Below the pieces are notes generated by a model. The model was not told the DNA's origin and made no database searches. It worked only from the letters and a program-made list of their open reading frames with translations. DNA of 64,000 bases from Candidatus Pedobacter colombiensis. GTDB lineage: Bacteria > Bacteroidota > Bacteroidia > Sphingobacteriales > Sphingobacteriaceae. A program made the translations under genes and the position numbers. Position 1 is the stretch's first letter. Each line of letters opens with the position of its first letter. Where the stretch lies: positions 4,650,001 to 4,714,000 of the forward strand of contig CP119313.1 in assembly GCA_029202485.1 (NCBI GenBank). The letters are read 5' to 3'. Shown here piece by piece: positions 1 to 8,175 of this stretch.

Positions 1-810
1 ATAAGAACCTGCCTCACGACGGAAACATGGTGTATAGCCTGTGTTTTTAACCGGTAACTCTTCTTCTTTTAAAATCACATCTCTATAAAGATTCGTAACA
101 GGAACTTCTGCCGTAGGAATAAGATACAAATTGTCAATACCTACATGATACATTTGCCCTTCCTTATCCGGCAATTGTCCTGTACCGAAACCAGAAGCTT
201 CATTTACAAGGTGAGGCACCTGCATTTCCTTATAACCTTCTGCTGTAGCATGATCTAAAAAGAAATTAATCAGTGCGCGCTGTAAACGTGCACCTTTGCC
301 TTTATAAACCGGGAAACCAGCACCGGCAATCTTTGTACCCAGCTCAAAATCTATAATATCATATTTAGCCGTTAACTCCCAATGTGGTAATGCATTTTCT
401 GTAACTGCAGCCGGCTCACCATGAACGTAAACAATCTCATTTTCTTCAGGTGTACTTCCTGCTTTAACCATATGATATGGCAGATTAGGCAGCTGTACAA
501 TCAGGTTATGCAGTGTAGCCTCGGCTGTAGTCAAATCCTCAGATAAATTTTTTATTTGCTCTTTATTAGCACTGGTTTCTGCTTTTAATGCTTCAGCCTC
601 ATCCTTTTTCCCATTACGCATCAACTCACCAATCTGTTTTGCGCTCGAATTTGCGATAGCAGAGAGATTATCTAATGAAGTTTGGAATTGTCTTCTTTCT
701 TCATCGGTTTTAATAATTTCATCAACCAATTCTGGTTGCTTAAAGTTTCTTAAGGCTAAGCCTTCCAAAACTTTCGCTCTATTTTCGCGGATATAGTTAA
801 CTTGCAGCAT
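1..810 (-). CDS. serS: Seryl-tRNA synthetase (N-terminal part; C-terminus lies beyond the window)
   Basis: This gene charges tRNA-Ser with serine in the cytoplasm. Reading the minus strand from ATG at 810 gives MLQVNYIRENRAKVLEGLAL, the usual SerRS start. An antiparallel coiled-coil tRNA-binding arm follows (about residues 30-100, rich in E, K and A). The start of the class II synthetase core comes next, with motif 2 near the window edge (FRREAGSY). About 270 of roughly 420 residues are present; the frame is open through base 1, so the gene is cut by the window and not broken. It is divergent from rsmI. A -7 box lies 16 bp upstream of the start. Identification is firm. Confidence 0.96.
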   Translation of the reverse strand, partial: MLQVNYIRENRAKVLEGLALRNFKQPELVDEIIKTDEERRQFQTSLDNLSAIANSSAKQIGELMRNGKKDEAEALKAETSANKEQIKNLSEDLTTAEATLHNLIVQLPNLPYHMVKAGSTPEENEIVYVHGEPAAVTENALPHWELTAKYDIIDFELGTKIAGAGFPVYKGKGARLQRALINFFLDHATAEGYKEMQVPHLVNEASGFGTGQLPDKEGQMYHVGIDNLYLIPTAEVPVTNLYRDVILKEEELPVKNTGYTPCFRREAGSY

Positions 811-826
811 TATTTATTTTTTTAAA

Positions 827-834
827 CAAAGATA
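827..834 (-). promoter_or_regulatory. Bacteroidota -7 box for serS
   Basis: The minus strand reads TATCTTTG here, an exact match to the Bacteroidota -7 consensus TAnnTTTG, 16 bp before the serS ATG. I do not see a clear -33 TTG at the expected spacing, so this is a motif-based call only. Confidence 0.45.
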
Positions 835-838
835 ATAA

Positions 839-935
839 GAGTTATGTGTTATTAGTAACGAGTTGCGAGTTTTATGCAACTAAGGACTGATAACGATAAG
901 TGATGAGTAAGCATTAAACTCTCAACGCATAACTC
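839..935. repeat. Imperfect inverted repeat between serS and rsmI
   Basis: GAGTTATGTGTT (839-850) is mirrored by AACGCATAACTC (924-935), an 11 of 12 match. The bases inside each arm are also loosely related (GAGTTGCGAGTTTTATGC against GAGAGTTTAATGC on the other strand). The stretch 811-954 has no credible gene. It may be an intergenic repeat family or a structured leader for rsmI. Confidence 0.45.
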
Positions 936-954
936 ATAAACTTGAATATATAGC

Positions 955-1665
955 ATGACGACCGGTAAACTTTTTCTTGTTCCTACACCCATTGGTAATC
1001 TGGAGGATATGACCTTTAGAGCCATACGGATCTTAAAAGAAGCTGATGTAATCCTGGCAGAAGACACCCGTACAAGTGCCCCAATGCTAAAACATTTTGG
1101 CATTGATAAAAAGGCATATTCACATCATCAGCACAATGAACACCAGGCGACTACAGAAATTATCCGCTTTTTAAAAGAAGGAAAAAATGTAGCCCTGATC
1201 TCCGATGCCGGAACCCCTGCCATCTCTGACCCTGGTTTTTTCCTGGTGCGGGAGACGCTGAAACATGACTTACCGGTAGAGTGTTTACCTGGTGCTACGG
1301 CATTTGTACCAGCACTTGTAAATTCAGGCCTACCCTGCGACGCATTCGTTTTTGAAGGTTTTTTGCCGGTAAAAAAGGGCAGACAAACACGTTTTAAAAA
1401 GCTGGCGGAAGAAGAGCGGACCATGATATTTTACGAAAGCCCACATCGCTTGCTAAAAACACTGGAAGAATTTGCACAGTATTTAGGTCCAGAAAGACAA
1501 GCTTCAGTAAGCCGGGAGCTAACCAAACTATACGAAGAAACTATAAGAGGTACATTAACAGAAATTAAATCACATTTTGAAAACAATATATTAAAGGGAG
1601 AATTTGTAATTTGTATTGCCGGCGCGGAAGAAGTAAAAAAGAAATCAAAATACGACAAGGATTAA
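955..1665 (+). CDS. rsmI: 16S rRNA (cytidine-1402-2'-O)-methyltransferase RsmI
   Basis: RsmI methylates the ribose of C1402 in the 16S rRNA decoding centre using S-adenosylmethionine. The 236-residue protein has the tetrapyrrole-methylase fold signatures: PTPIGNLED at 10-18, AEDTR at 35-39, SDAGTPAISDPG at 83-94 and PGATA at 112-116. The length is a little short of the usual 270-290 residues, because the variable C-terminal domain is reduced; the tail is lysine-rich. It starts at ATG 955. It is followed at 42 bp by a PH-domain gene and then lnt, all on the plus strand, so these three may be cotranscribed. Confidence 0.95.
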   Translation: MTTGKLFLVPTPIGNLEDMTFRAIRILKEADVILAEDTRTSAPMLKHFGIDKKAYSHHQHNEHQATTEIIRFLKEGKNVALISDAGTPAISDPGFFLVRETLKHDLPVECLPGATAFVPALVNSGLPCDAFVFEGFLPVKKGRQTRFKKLAEEERTMIFYESPHRLLKTLEEFAQYLGPERQASVSRELTKLYEETIRGTLTEIKSHFENNILKGEFVICIAGAEEVKKKSKYDKD

Positions 1666-1707
1666 TTGGGTTCAATTTTTGATACCCTTATATAAAAAAG
1701 AAACATC

Positions 1708-2355
1708 ATGATTTTAATAGATAGATTTTTAAGTGACGAACAAGATCCAAAAGCTGTTGAAAAAGTATTGGGTAAACTGAACGACATGCTCACCAACAAC
1801 GAGGAACTCATTTATATGGCAGTACAGAAAAAACCTGCCGTAAACTTGCTCCCTGATTGTATTGCTGTAAGTAACAAACGTATTTTTTATTGTGAGCCCG
1901 GTAATTTCGGCATCACCATGAATTTCAAAGATATTTCCTGGAAAAGCATTAAGGAAGTTTCATTTAAAGAAGAGTTATTTGGCTCAAAATTCATTTGCGT
2001 ACCTCAACATGGAGAAAACATCATTACTGAATATATCCCTAAAGTACAGGCGCGTAAATTATATCAGGCAGCTTATGAGCAACTGGAAAATTTCAAAGAG
2101 CAACAAAGACAAACAGAATTAGAGGAAAAACGTTCTTATCCTTCGCCGGTAACTGTGAATGCCGTTGCACCTGAAGCTGTTTCCGAAGAGCCTACTGCAC
2201 ACCCCACACAACCAACGGTAACAATTAACCATACGGAAGAGCCTGAAGACGAAACCACTTTAAAATTAAGAAAGCTAAAAAGTTTGTACGACAAACACCT
2301 GATTACTCAGGAAGAATATGAAGCAAAGAAGGCAGATATATTAGATAGCTTATAA
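1708..2355 (+). CDS. PH-domain protein with C-terminal SHOCT motif
   Basis: A 215-residue cytoplasmic-looking protein with no signal peptide. Residues about 30-130 resemble a bacterial pleckstrin-homology-like domain (ISNKRIFYCEP-type strand pattern, then SWKSIKEVSF). Residues about 135-180 are a low-complexity Glu/Pro/Thr linker. The last 35 residues match the SHOCT pattern (LRKLKSLYDKHLITQEEYEAKK), a short oligomerisation motif. The function is unknown. It sits between rsmI and lnt, 10 bp before lnt, and is probably cotranscribed with them. The domain calls come from pattern recognition, not from a profile search. Confidence 0.75.
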   Translation: MILIDRFLSDEQDPKAVEKVLGKLNDMLTNNEELIYMAVQKKPAVNLLPDCIAVSNKRIFYCEPGNFGITMNFKDISWKSIKEVSFKEELFGSKFICVPQHGENIITEYIPKVQARKLYQAAYEQLENFKEQQRQTELEEKRSYPSPVTVNAVAPEAVSEEPTAHPTQPTVTINHTEEPEDETTLKLRKLKSLYDKHLITQEEYEAKKADILDSL

Positions 2356-2365
2356 GCAACGATTA

Positions 2366-3985
2366 ATGAATTTTAAAAATACTGCCCCACTGGCCCTGTT
2401 AAGCGCATTTTTAATGTGGCTGGCGTGGCCACCCATCCCCTTTACTACCCCGCTCCTTCTAGTTGGCTTAGTACCCCTGTTAATTGCACTGGATAAAATC
2501 ATCCTTAAAAAAGGAGAAAAAACAGGCAAAAAGGTTTTCCTTACTGCCGGACTAACTTTTTTAATTTGGAATACAGCCTCTATTTATTGGGTTTATAATG
2601 CCATCAGTGCAGTAAACAATCCGGTAGTATCGGCATTTGTATCCCTTATTCCTTTTGGTTTAGGCGCTTTATTAATGACTTTTGCATTCTGGTTGTACTA
2701 TCGTTTGCAAATGGTAACCAACAAAAAAATTGCTTATGCAGGTCTGATTTCGTTTTATATAGCGATGGAATATCTGCACCAAAGCTGGGACCTTGCATTT
2801 CCATGGATGACGCTGGGAAATGGTTTATCCGGGATGCACCAACTGGCACAATGGTATGAGTACACCGGCGTTTATGGTGGTTCTGTGTGGATATTGCTAA
2901 GTAATATTTTAGCGTTTGAAGCTTACAAACGTTTTAAATCGGATGCAAAAGGCTATTTAAAACTAAGACCCGCAATGATTTGGACTTTGGTGGTTATACT
3001 ACCAATCGGTCTTTCGCTAACAAAATACTACCAATACAAAGAAAAATCAATTCCTGTAAATGTAGTAACCGTACAGCCGAATATCGACCCTTATCAAAAA
3101 TTTGGCAGCCTTTCTTCGACCGATCAGATGAGTATATTGACCCATCTTTCTGACTCTGTGGCACAACCCAACACCGAATATTTTATCTGGCCAGAAACAG
3201 CAATTCCCAGTGGAGTGAATGAGGATAGAATCCGAACCAATCCCGACTTCATAGCTGCGCAAAACTTTTTAGAAAAGTATAAAAATGGAACCATTATTAC
3301 CGGTATAGAAAGCATAAAGTTGTATCAGGATAAACAAACATTATCTGCAAGAAAGTATGATAATGGCACTTATATTGATGTTTTTAATGGAGCTGTGCAA
3401 ATAGAAAACACTGCTAACGTACAATTCTATCATAAATCAAAGTTGGTTCCAGGCGTAGAAAAGATGCCTTTCCCAGCTGCATTATCCATACTAGGACCTA
3501 TTTTTGAAGGTTTTGGTGGTACTGTAGGCGGCTATGGCTGGCAGGATAAACCCGGTGTATTTTACGCCTACAGCGGCATCGGTGTTGCCCCGGTAATTTG
3601 CTATGAATCGATTTGGGGAAGCTGGATTGGAGAAGCGGTTAAAAACGGCGCTCAGTTCATCGCTATCATCACCAATGATGGTTGGTGGGGAAATACATCA
3701 GGTAAGGATCAGCACTTAATGTATGCACAATTACGAGCTATAGAAACTCGTCGCTATGTAGTACGGTCAGCCAATACGGGTATATCCTGCTTCATCAACC
3801 AAAAAGGAGATATTATAAAAAAGACCAAATGGTGGACAAGAGCCGCATTGAAGGCCGACATTAACTTAAATGATGAACTGACCTTGTACGTTAAAACGGG
3901 CGACATCATCCCTAAGTTTTTATGTGTAATAGCCCTATTCTTAGCTTTAGTTATTCCTTATAGGAAATGGACTAAGAAAGCTTAA
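2366..3985 (+). CDS. lnt: Apolipoprotein N-acyltransferase
   Basis: Lnt adds the third acyl chain to the N-terminal cysteine of lipoproteins in the inner membrane. The 539-residue protein has several N-terminal membrane helices (about 1-220), one C-terminal helix (about 510-533) and a periplasmic nitrilase-fold domain. The expected catalytic triad is visible as Glu277 (FIWPETAIPSG), Lys357 (YHKSKLVPG) and Cys412 (PVICYES). The start is ATG 2366, 10 bp after the PH gene. The 3' end overlaps convergent nadE by 4 bases: both genes use the palindrome TTAA at 3982-3985 for their stop codons. The protein suits an organism rich in lipoproteins (GldB, GldK, SprE and SusD are all in this window). Confidence 0.95.
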   Translation: MNFKNTAPLALLSAFLMWLAWPPIPFTTPLLLVGLVPLLIALDKIILKKGEKTGKKVFLTAGLTFLIWNTASIYWVYNAISAVNNPVVSAFVSLIPFGLGALLMTFAFWLYYRLQMVTNKKIAYAGLISFYIAMEYLHQSWDLAFPWMTLGNGLSGMHQLAQWYEYTGVYGGSVWILLSNILAFEAYKRFKSDAKGYLKLRPAMIWTLVVILPIGLSLTKYYQYKEKSIPVNVVTVQPNIDPYQKFGSLSSTDQMSILTHLSDSVAQPNTEYFIWPETAIPSGVNEDRIRTNPDFIAAQNFLEKYKNGTIITGIESIKLYQDKQTLSARKYDNGTYIDVFNGAVQIENTANVQFYHKSKLVPGVEKMPFPAALSILGPIFEGFGGTVGGYGWQDKPGVFYAYSGIGVAPVICYESIWGSWIGEAVKNGAQFIAIITNDGWWGNTSGKDQHLMYAQLRAIETRRYVVRSANTGISCFINQKGDIIKKTKWWTRAALKADINLNDELTLYVKTGDIIPKFLCVIALFLALVIPYRKWTKKA

Positions 3986-5622
3986 GAAAGATATTTACCT
4001 ACAATAGGCATCCTTCTGCCCATACCAAAAGCTTTAGGTGATACCCGCAGGATTGGTGGCGTTTGATAACGCTTAAATTCTGCGGAATTTACCATTTTAA
4101 TAATCCTTCTAACCAATGCCTCATCAAATCCCTGTGCAATAATTGCCGATGAGCTTTGTTTTAATTCGATGTATTGAAACAAGATCTTATCAAGGACATC
4201 ATAATCAGGTAATGAATCAGAATCCTTCTGGTCGGGTCTGAGTTCTGCAGAAGGTGGTTTAACAATAGAATTTTCAGGAATAACAATTCCATCTTTATTG
4301 ATATAGTGAGCAAGCTGATATACCTGTGTTTTGTAAACATCACCAATTACACCTATTGCACCACACATATCTCCATATAGCGTTCCATAACCGACTGCAC
4401 ACTCACTTTTATTAGAAGTATTTAGCAAAATGTAGCCAAACTTATTAGACATCGCCATTACAATAACCCCCCGACACCGAGCCTGAATGTTTTCCTCAGT
4501 AAGGTTAAAAGGAAGTCCCTCAAATGCAGGAGCCATTATACTATCGAAAGCATCAGCTGCTTCTTTTATTGGAATAATCTCATGCTTACAACCGAAATTC
4601 TTTACCAGATCCAGTGCGTCCTGGATAGAATGATCCGAAGAGTATTTAGATGGCATCAATACCGCCATTACATTTTCAGCACCCAAAGCCCTGCAAGCCA
4701 ATGCACAGACAACCGCAGAGTCAATCCCTCCTGATAGACCCAGAACGGCTTTTCTAAAACCAGACTTGGCAAAGTAATCCTTAATACCCAGTACCAAAGC
4801 CTCATAAATCTGCTCTATATCCGGCAGAGTCTGATGATGCATAGGCTCATATCCTTTGATGATATTGTCTTCAAATTCGTAGATACGTAGCTCCTCTGTA
4901 AAATAAGGCATTTCATCAATCAGGTTACCTTTAGCATCAAAAGCCAACGATCCCCCATCAAAGATAATCTCCGTTTGCGCACCCACCTGGTTTACATACA
5001 ATAGTGGCAGGTTGTATTGCTTCGCATTATCCGAAAGCACCACCACACGCTCTTCATCGTGCAGATAAGAAAATGGAGAAGCAGCAATGTTAATCATTAG
5101 TTTAGGCTTTTGCCTAACCAACTCATCCATAGGAGAAGAAATATACAGCGGATTGTTATTGATGTTCCACAGATCCTCGCAAATGGTCACCGCAATTTTA
5201 ATCCCTTTAAAATCTACGCACTCAAAATGACTGGCAGGTTCAAAATAACGGTACTCATCAAAAACATCGTAATTTGGAAGCAAAGCTTTTTTAACGACCC
5301 TTTTTAATTGCCCATCCTCTAGAAAATAAGCTGCATTATACAAGTCTTTACCTGCTAATACTTCGTTTTTAACAGGCAAGCCCACAATACAGGCAATGCC
5401 TATACAATGTTTAGCGATCTCCCCGGCTGCTTTCTCGCAAAGGTCAATAAACTCATCAAACTCCAGAAAATCGCGTGGCGGATAACCACATATAGCCAGT
5501 TCTGCAAATACAACCAAGTCTGCGCCCCTGGCTTTAGCCAATTCAATGTGCTCAATGATCTTGTTTGTATTGTATTCGAAATTACCTATATGGTAATTAA
5601 GTTGTGCTAACGCTATTTTCAT
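3982..5622 (-). CDS. nadE: Glutamine-dependent NAD+ synthetase
   Basis: The enzyme amidates nicotinic acid adenine dinucleotide to NAD+ using glutamine and ATP. The 546-residue protein has two domains. The N-terminal glutaminase is a nitrilase domain with Glu41, Lys112 (KALLPNYDVFDE) and Cys148 (TICEDLW). The C-terminal synthetase (from about 270) carries the ATP pyrophosphatase P-loop SGGIDS at 297-302. The length is typical for the fused, glutamine-using type. It lies 45 bp downstream of the outer-membrane barrel gene on the same strand and is convergent with lnt, sharing a 4-base stop overlap. Confidence 0.96.
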   Translation of the reverse strand: MKIALAQLNYHIGNFEYNTNKIIEHIELAKARGADLVVFAELAICGYPPRDFLEFDEFIDLCEKAAGEIAKHCIGIACIVGLPVKNEVLAGKDLYNAAYFLEDGQLKRVVKKALLPNYDVFDEYRYFEPASHFECVDFKGIKIAVTICEDLWNINNNPLYISSPMDELVRQKPKLMINIAASPFSYLHDEERVVVLSDNAKQYNLPLLYVNQVGAQTEIIFDGGSLAFDAKGNLIDEMPYFTEELRIYEFEDNIIKGYEPMHHQTLPDIEQIYEALVLGIKDYFAKSGFRKAVLGLSGGIDSAVVCALACRALGAENVMAVLMPSKYSSDHSIQDALDLVKNFGCKHEIIPIKEAADAFDSIMAPAFEGLPFNLTEENIQARCRGVIVMAMSNKFGYILLNTSNKSECAVGYGTLYGDMCGAIGVIGDVYKTQVYQLAHYINKDGIVIPENSIVKPPSAELRPDQKDSDSLPDYDVLDKILFQYIELKQSSSAIIAQGFDEALVRRIIKMVNSAEFKRYQTPPILRVSPKAFGMGRRMPIVGKYLS

Positions 5623-5667
5623 TGTAGAATAAATTTATTTTAACGGTTACGAAGATTGCTATACAGA

Positions 5668-6336
5668 TTAGAAGAAAACGGCAACGTTAAGGCCAAGATA
5701 ATGATTTCGTACTTTTCGATTGTTATCATCAGCGATATTGGTAAAGCCATTGTTCAAGCTCAACCCAAGTGCAATACTGGTATGATCTGCAATGTCAAAT
5801 TCAGCACCTCCACCCAATATCAATCCGGCCCGGTAAAAATTGATTTGCTTTGAAATGTTCTTATCCTCAATCGCAGTTTTCCCCGAAGCTTCAGCAGATT
5901 GCTTAGCACTAATGTTAAAATCATTAGATAAACCAAATTGTCCGTACCACTTTACATCACCCATTTTAGCAGTTCTAAGCTTCACTGTAAGGGGGATTTC
6001 AATGTATTGAAGCTTATATTTCAAATCGTAAGCAGTTTGTGTCCCCGACCCATCATAATAAGGCGGCACATTAATTTCGGTACTCCTTCCATTTATAGTC
6101 GTTATCGTTAATCCTGTTGAAAATGCATAGTTCTCCGCAAAATTAAAATCGCCCAGTAGACCATAAGAAAAACCTAAAGAAACTCCCCTGCTTTTACCAG
6201 GTTCAGCTTTAATCCAACCTATGGTAGGATGAGCTGTGAGTCCAAGTCTGAAACCATAATCAGGCAATACAGGCATTTGCGCAAAAAGATTACTTGTTAA
6301 AAATAAAAGGAGTAAGCCGACAAATGTTCTTTTCAT
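5668..6336 (-). CDS. Outer-membrane beta-barrel protein (porin-like family)
   Basis: A 222-residue protein with a clear signal peptide (MKRTFVGLLLLFLTSNLFAQ, cleaved near residue 20), followed by alternating amphipathic strands that end in a C-terminal aromatic residue (GLNVAVFF). This is the pattern of small 8-stranded Bacteroidota outer-membrane barrels of the OMP_b-brl type. No substrate can be inferred. It is divergent from gldB with about 57 bp between start codons and lies upstream of nadE on the same strand. Confidence 0.8.
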   Translation of the reverse strand: MKRTFVGLLLLFLTSNLFAQMPVLPDYGFRLGLTAHPTIGWIKAEPGKSRGVSLGFSYGLLGDFNFAENYAFSTGLTITTINGRSTEINVPPYYDGSGTQTAYDLKYKLQYIEIPLTVKLRTAKMGDVKWYGQFGLSNDFNISAKQSAEASGKTAIEDKNISKQINFYRAGLILGGGAEFDIADHTSIALGLSLNNGFTNIADDNNRKVRNHYLGLNVAVFF

Positions 6337-6356
6337 ATGTATTTTCTATTAAGGTG

Positions 6357-6387
6357 TTGAAGCTTGAATAAACTTCGTTTATATTTG
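6357..6387 (+). promoter_or_regulatory. Bacteroidota promoter for gldB (-33 TTG, -7 TATATTTG)
   Basis: TTG at 6357-6359 is separated by 20 bp from TATATTTG at 6380-6387, which fits the Bacteroidota sigma-factor pattern TTG-N19-21-TAnnTTTG. Only 6 bp separate the -7 box from the preferred gldB ATG at 6394, so the transcript could have an extremely short leader or none. The motif match is seen; the transcription start is inferred. Confidence 0.55.
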
Positions 6388-6393
6388 TTTATA

Positions 6394-7422
6394 ATGAACA
6401 ATAACGTAAAATTCAGCCAAAGCTATCTATTTTTTCTATTTATATTAACTTTTCTTTCCTGCAAACAAGGTACTAAACCCGACGTAAGCGCAATACATCT
6501 GGATATAAAAATTGATCGTTTTGACAAGGACCTGTACCTTGGAAAAGACAAGGGCATTAAGCAAACAGATGAGCTGCTGCAAAAGAAATATGGTGCATTT
6601 TATGACGACTATATGCACCGAATGGTAGGCAATGTAACATACAGCAACGATCAAATCCTTTCTACACTGTTTAAGGATCAGGCGTATTATGACCTGAACA
6701 AAGAGGTAGATAGTGTTTTTAACAATATAGCTCCTATCGAAAAAGATCTTACACAAACATTTAAATACATAAAGTATTACTACCCTAAAGCCCGAGTTCC
6801 CCGGTTTATTGCATTTCTTTCAGGTTTCGCAGTCCAAACCCCTATAGGTGATGATTATATGGGGATAGGTCTGGATATGTTTTTAGGAAAAGACAGTAAG
6901 TTTTATAGAGCTATAGTAGAGAGTGTACCGCTTTATTTATCTAAGCGTTTTACGCCACAATATATCGTTCCAAGGTTAACAGAAACCTATGCAAGAGAAG
7001 AACTTTTTGCAGAACGTGATGAAGACAGGTCACTGCTGGCCAAAATGATACACAATGGTAAAATCCTGTATTTTATGGATCGGGTTTTGGCGGATAATGT
7101 TCCGGATTCTGTTAAAATAGGCTATTCTGCGAAACACCTGGATTGGTGTAAAACCTTTGAACGTGATATTTGGGGCTACTACCTTCAGAACAATCTATTA
7201 TTTGAAACAGATTATGAAAAGATACAAGTATTTTTAAGTGAAGGACCATTTACACCTGGATTGGGCGAAAGAAATGAATCGGCACCCAAATTAGGAATAT
7301 GGACAGGATGGCAAATTGTTAGAAAATACATGCAGGAAAATCCAACGGTTACCTTACAGCAATTAATGACAGAAAAGGATGCCCAGAAAATACTTTCGGC
7401 CTCTAAGTACAAGCCTAAGTAA
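6394..7422 (+). CDS. gldB: Gliding motility lipoprotein GldB
   Basis: GldB is a lipoprotein required for gliding in Flavobacterium and widely conserved in Bacteroidota. The frame opens at a TTG at 6364, but ATG 6394 gives a clean lipoprotein signal peptide (MNNNVKFSQSYLFFLFILTF, then the lipobox LSC-K) and 342 residues, so I use it. The mature protein shows the family pattern: KIDRFDKDLY near the start, PKARVPRFIAFLSGFA in the middle, and a C-terminal region with GIWTGWQIVRKYM. It overlaps the 3' end of convergent comB by 8 bp. It lies about 39 kb from gldKLMN, so the motility genes are dispersed. Confidence 0.9.
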   Translation: MNNNVKFSQSYLFFLFILTFLSCKQGTKPDVSAIHLDIKIDRFDKDLYLGKDKGIKQTDELLQKKYGAFYDDYMHRMVGNVTYSNDQILSTLFKDQAYYDLNKEVDSVFNNIAPIEKDLTQTFKYIKYYYPKARVPRFIAFLSGFAVQTPIGDDYMGIGLDMFLGKDSKFYRAIVESVPLYLSKRFTPQYIVPRLTETYAREELFAERDEDRSLLAKMIHNGKILYFMDRVLADNVPDSVKIGYSAKHLDWCKTFERDIWGYYLQNNLLFETDYEKIQVFLSEGPFTPGLGERNESAPKLGIWTGWQIVRKYMQENPTVTLQQLMTEKDAQKILSASKYKPK

Positions 7423-8134
7423 GGGGAACCAATGCTTCTCCTATCAAAACAGGTATCGACTGGCAAATATTAAGCTGTAAACAGAACTTAACATCTTCTT
7501 CGATGTTCAATTCGGCCAGGCGATGGCTGTGCGATGATTTATGCAGATAGCTCCTTAGATCATCCTTAGCTAACAGATACAAATCTTCAGCAGCGACACA
7601 AGAATCATCAAAATGGGTAAAATCTTTGCGCAGCTCATTTACTACGGCTCCCGCAAATAGGGTATCCTCCAGATTAAATTTATCTTTCCATCCGGCACAC
7701 AGCAACAGCACATCTCTTTTCTGAATTTTAAGCCAGTTACATAGCGCCTTCAAGTTCAGAAATGAACCCATAACAACTTGTGCAGCCTGAGCATTGGCCA
7801 TATGCAATGCTTTAGTTCCATTTGTAGTGGTTAATACCACCGTTCTTCCTTTTACCTTGTCACTGCTATAGGAAAATGGAGAATTGCCGAAATCATAGCC
7901 TTCAACAACTTCTCCATTTCGCTCTGCAGCCAGTAAAAACCCTTTATCTGCATAGTTCAAACAATCTTCTACCTGAGCAACAGGTATAATTGCATCTGCA
8001 CCATTATCAATACCATATACAATGGATGAGGTCGCCCTTAAAATATCGATTACCACGACAACACTTTCTTTAGTGTCGTAAAGATTTAATAATGCAGGCG
8101 TTAAACAAACTTCTATGCTTTTTTTATAATGCAT
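7415..8134 (-). CDS. comB: 2-phosphosulfolactate phosphatase (ComB family)
   Basis: The ComB family dephosphorylates 2-phosphosulfolactate, a step known from coenzyme M biosynthesis in archaea and from sulfolactate metabolism in bacteria. The 239-residue protein matches the family pattern: VVVIDILRATSSI near residue 30, VVLTTTNGTKAL, a central LLLCAGWKDKFNLEDTLFAG and a C-terminal LNIEEDVKFCLQ. It overlaps the end of gldB (opposite strand) by 8 bp and follows gcvT by 41 bp on the same strand. Its role in a bacterium that makes no coenzyme M is not settled; sulfonate metabolism is one possibility. Confidence 0.88.
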   Translation of the reverse strand: MHYKKSIEVCLTPALLNLYDTKESVVVVIDILRATSSIVYGIDNGADAIIPVAQVEDCLNYADKGFLLAAERNGEVVEGYDFGNSPFSYSSDKVKGRTVVLTTTNGTKALHMANAQAAQVVMGSFLNLKALCNWLKIQKRDVLLLCAGWKDKFNLEDTLFAGAVVNELRKDFTHFDDSCVAAEDLYLLAKDDLRSYLHKSSHSHRLAELNIEEDVKFCLQLNICQSIPVLIGEALVPLT

Positions 8135-8175
8135 CCGTAGTCGATTTGGATAAAACAGGAGGGTTTAAAATACGG

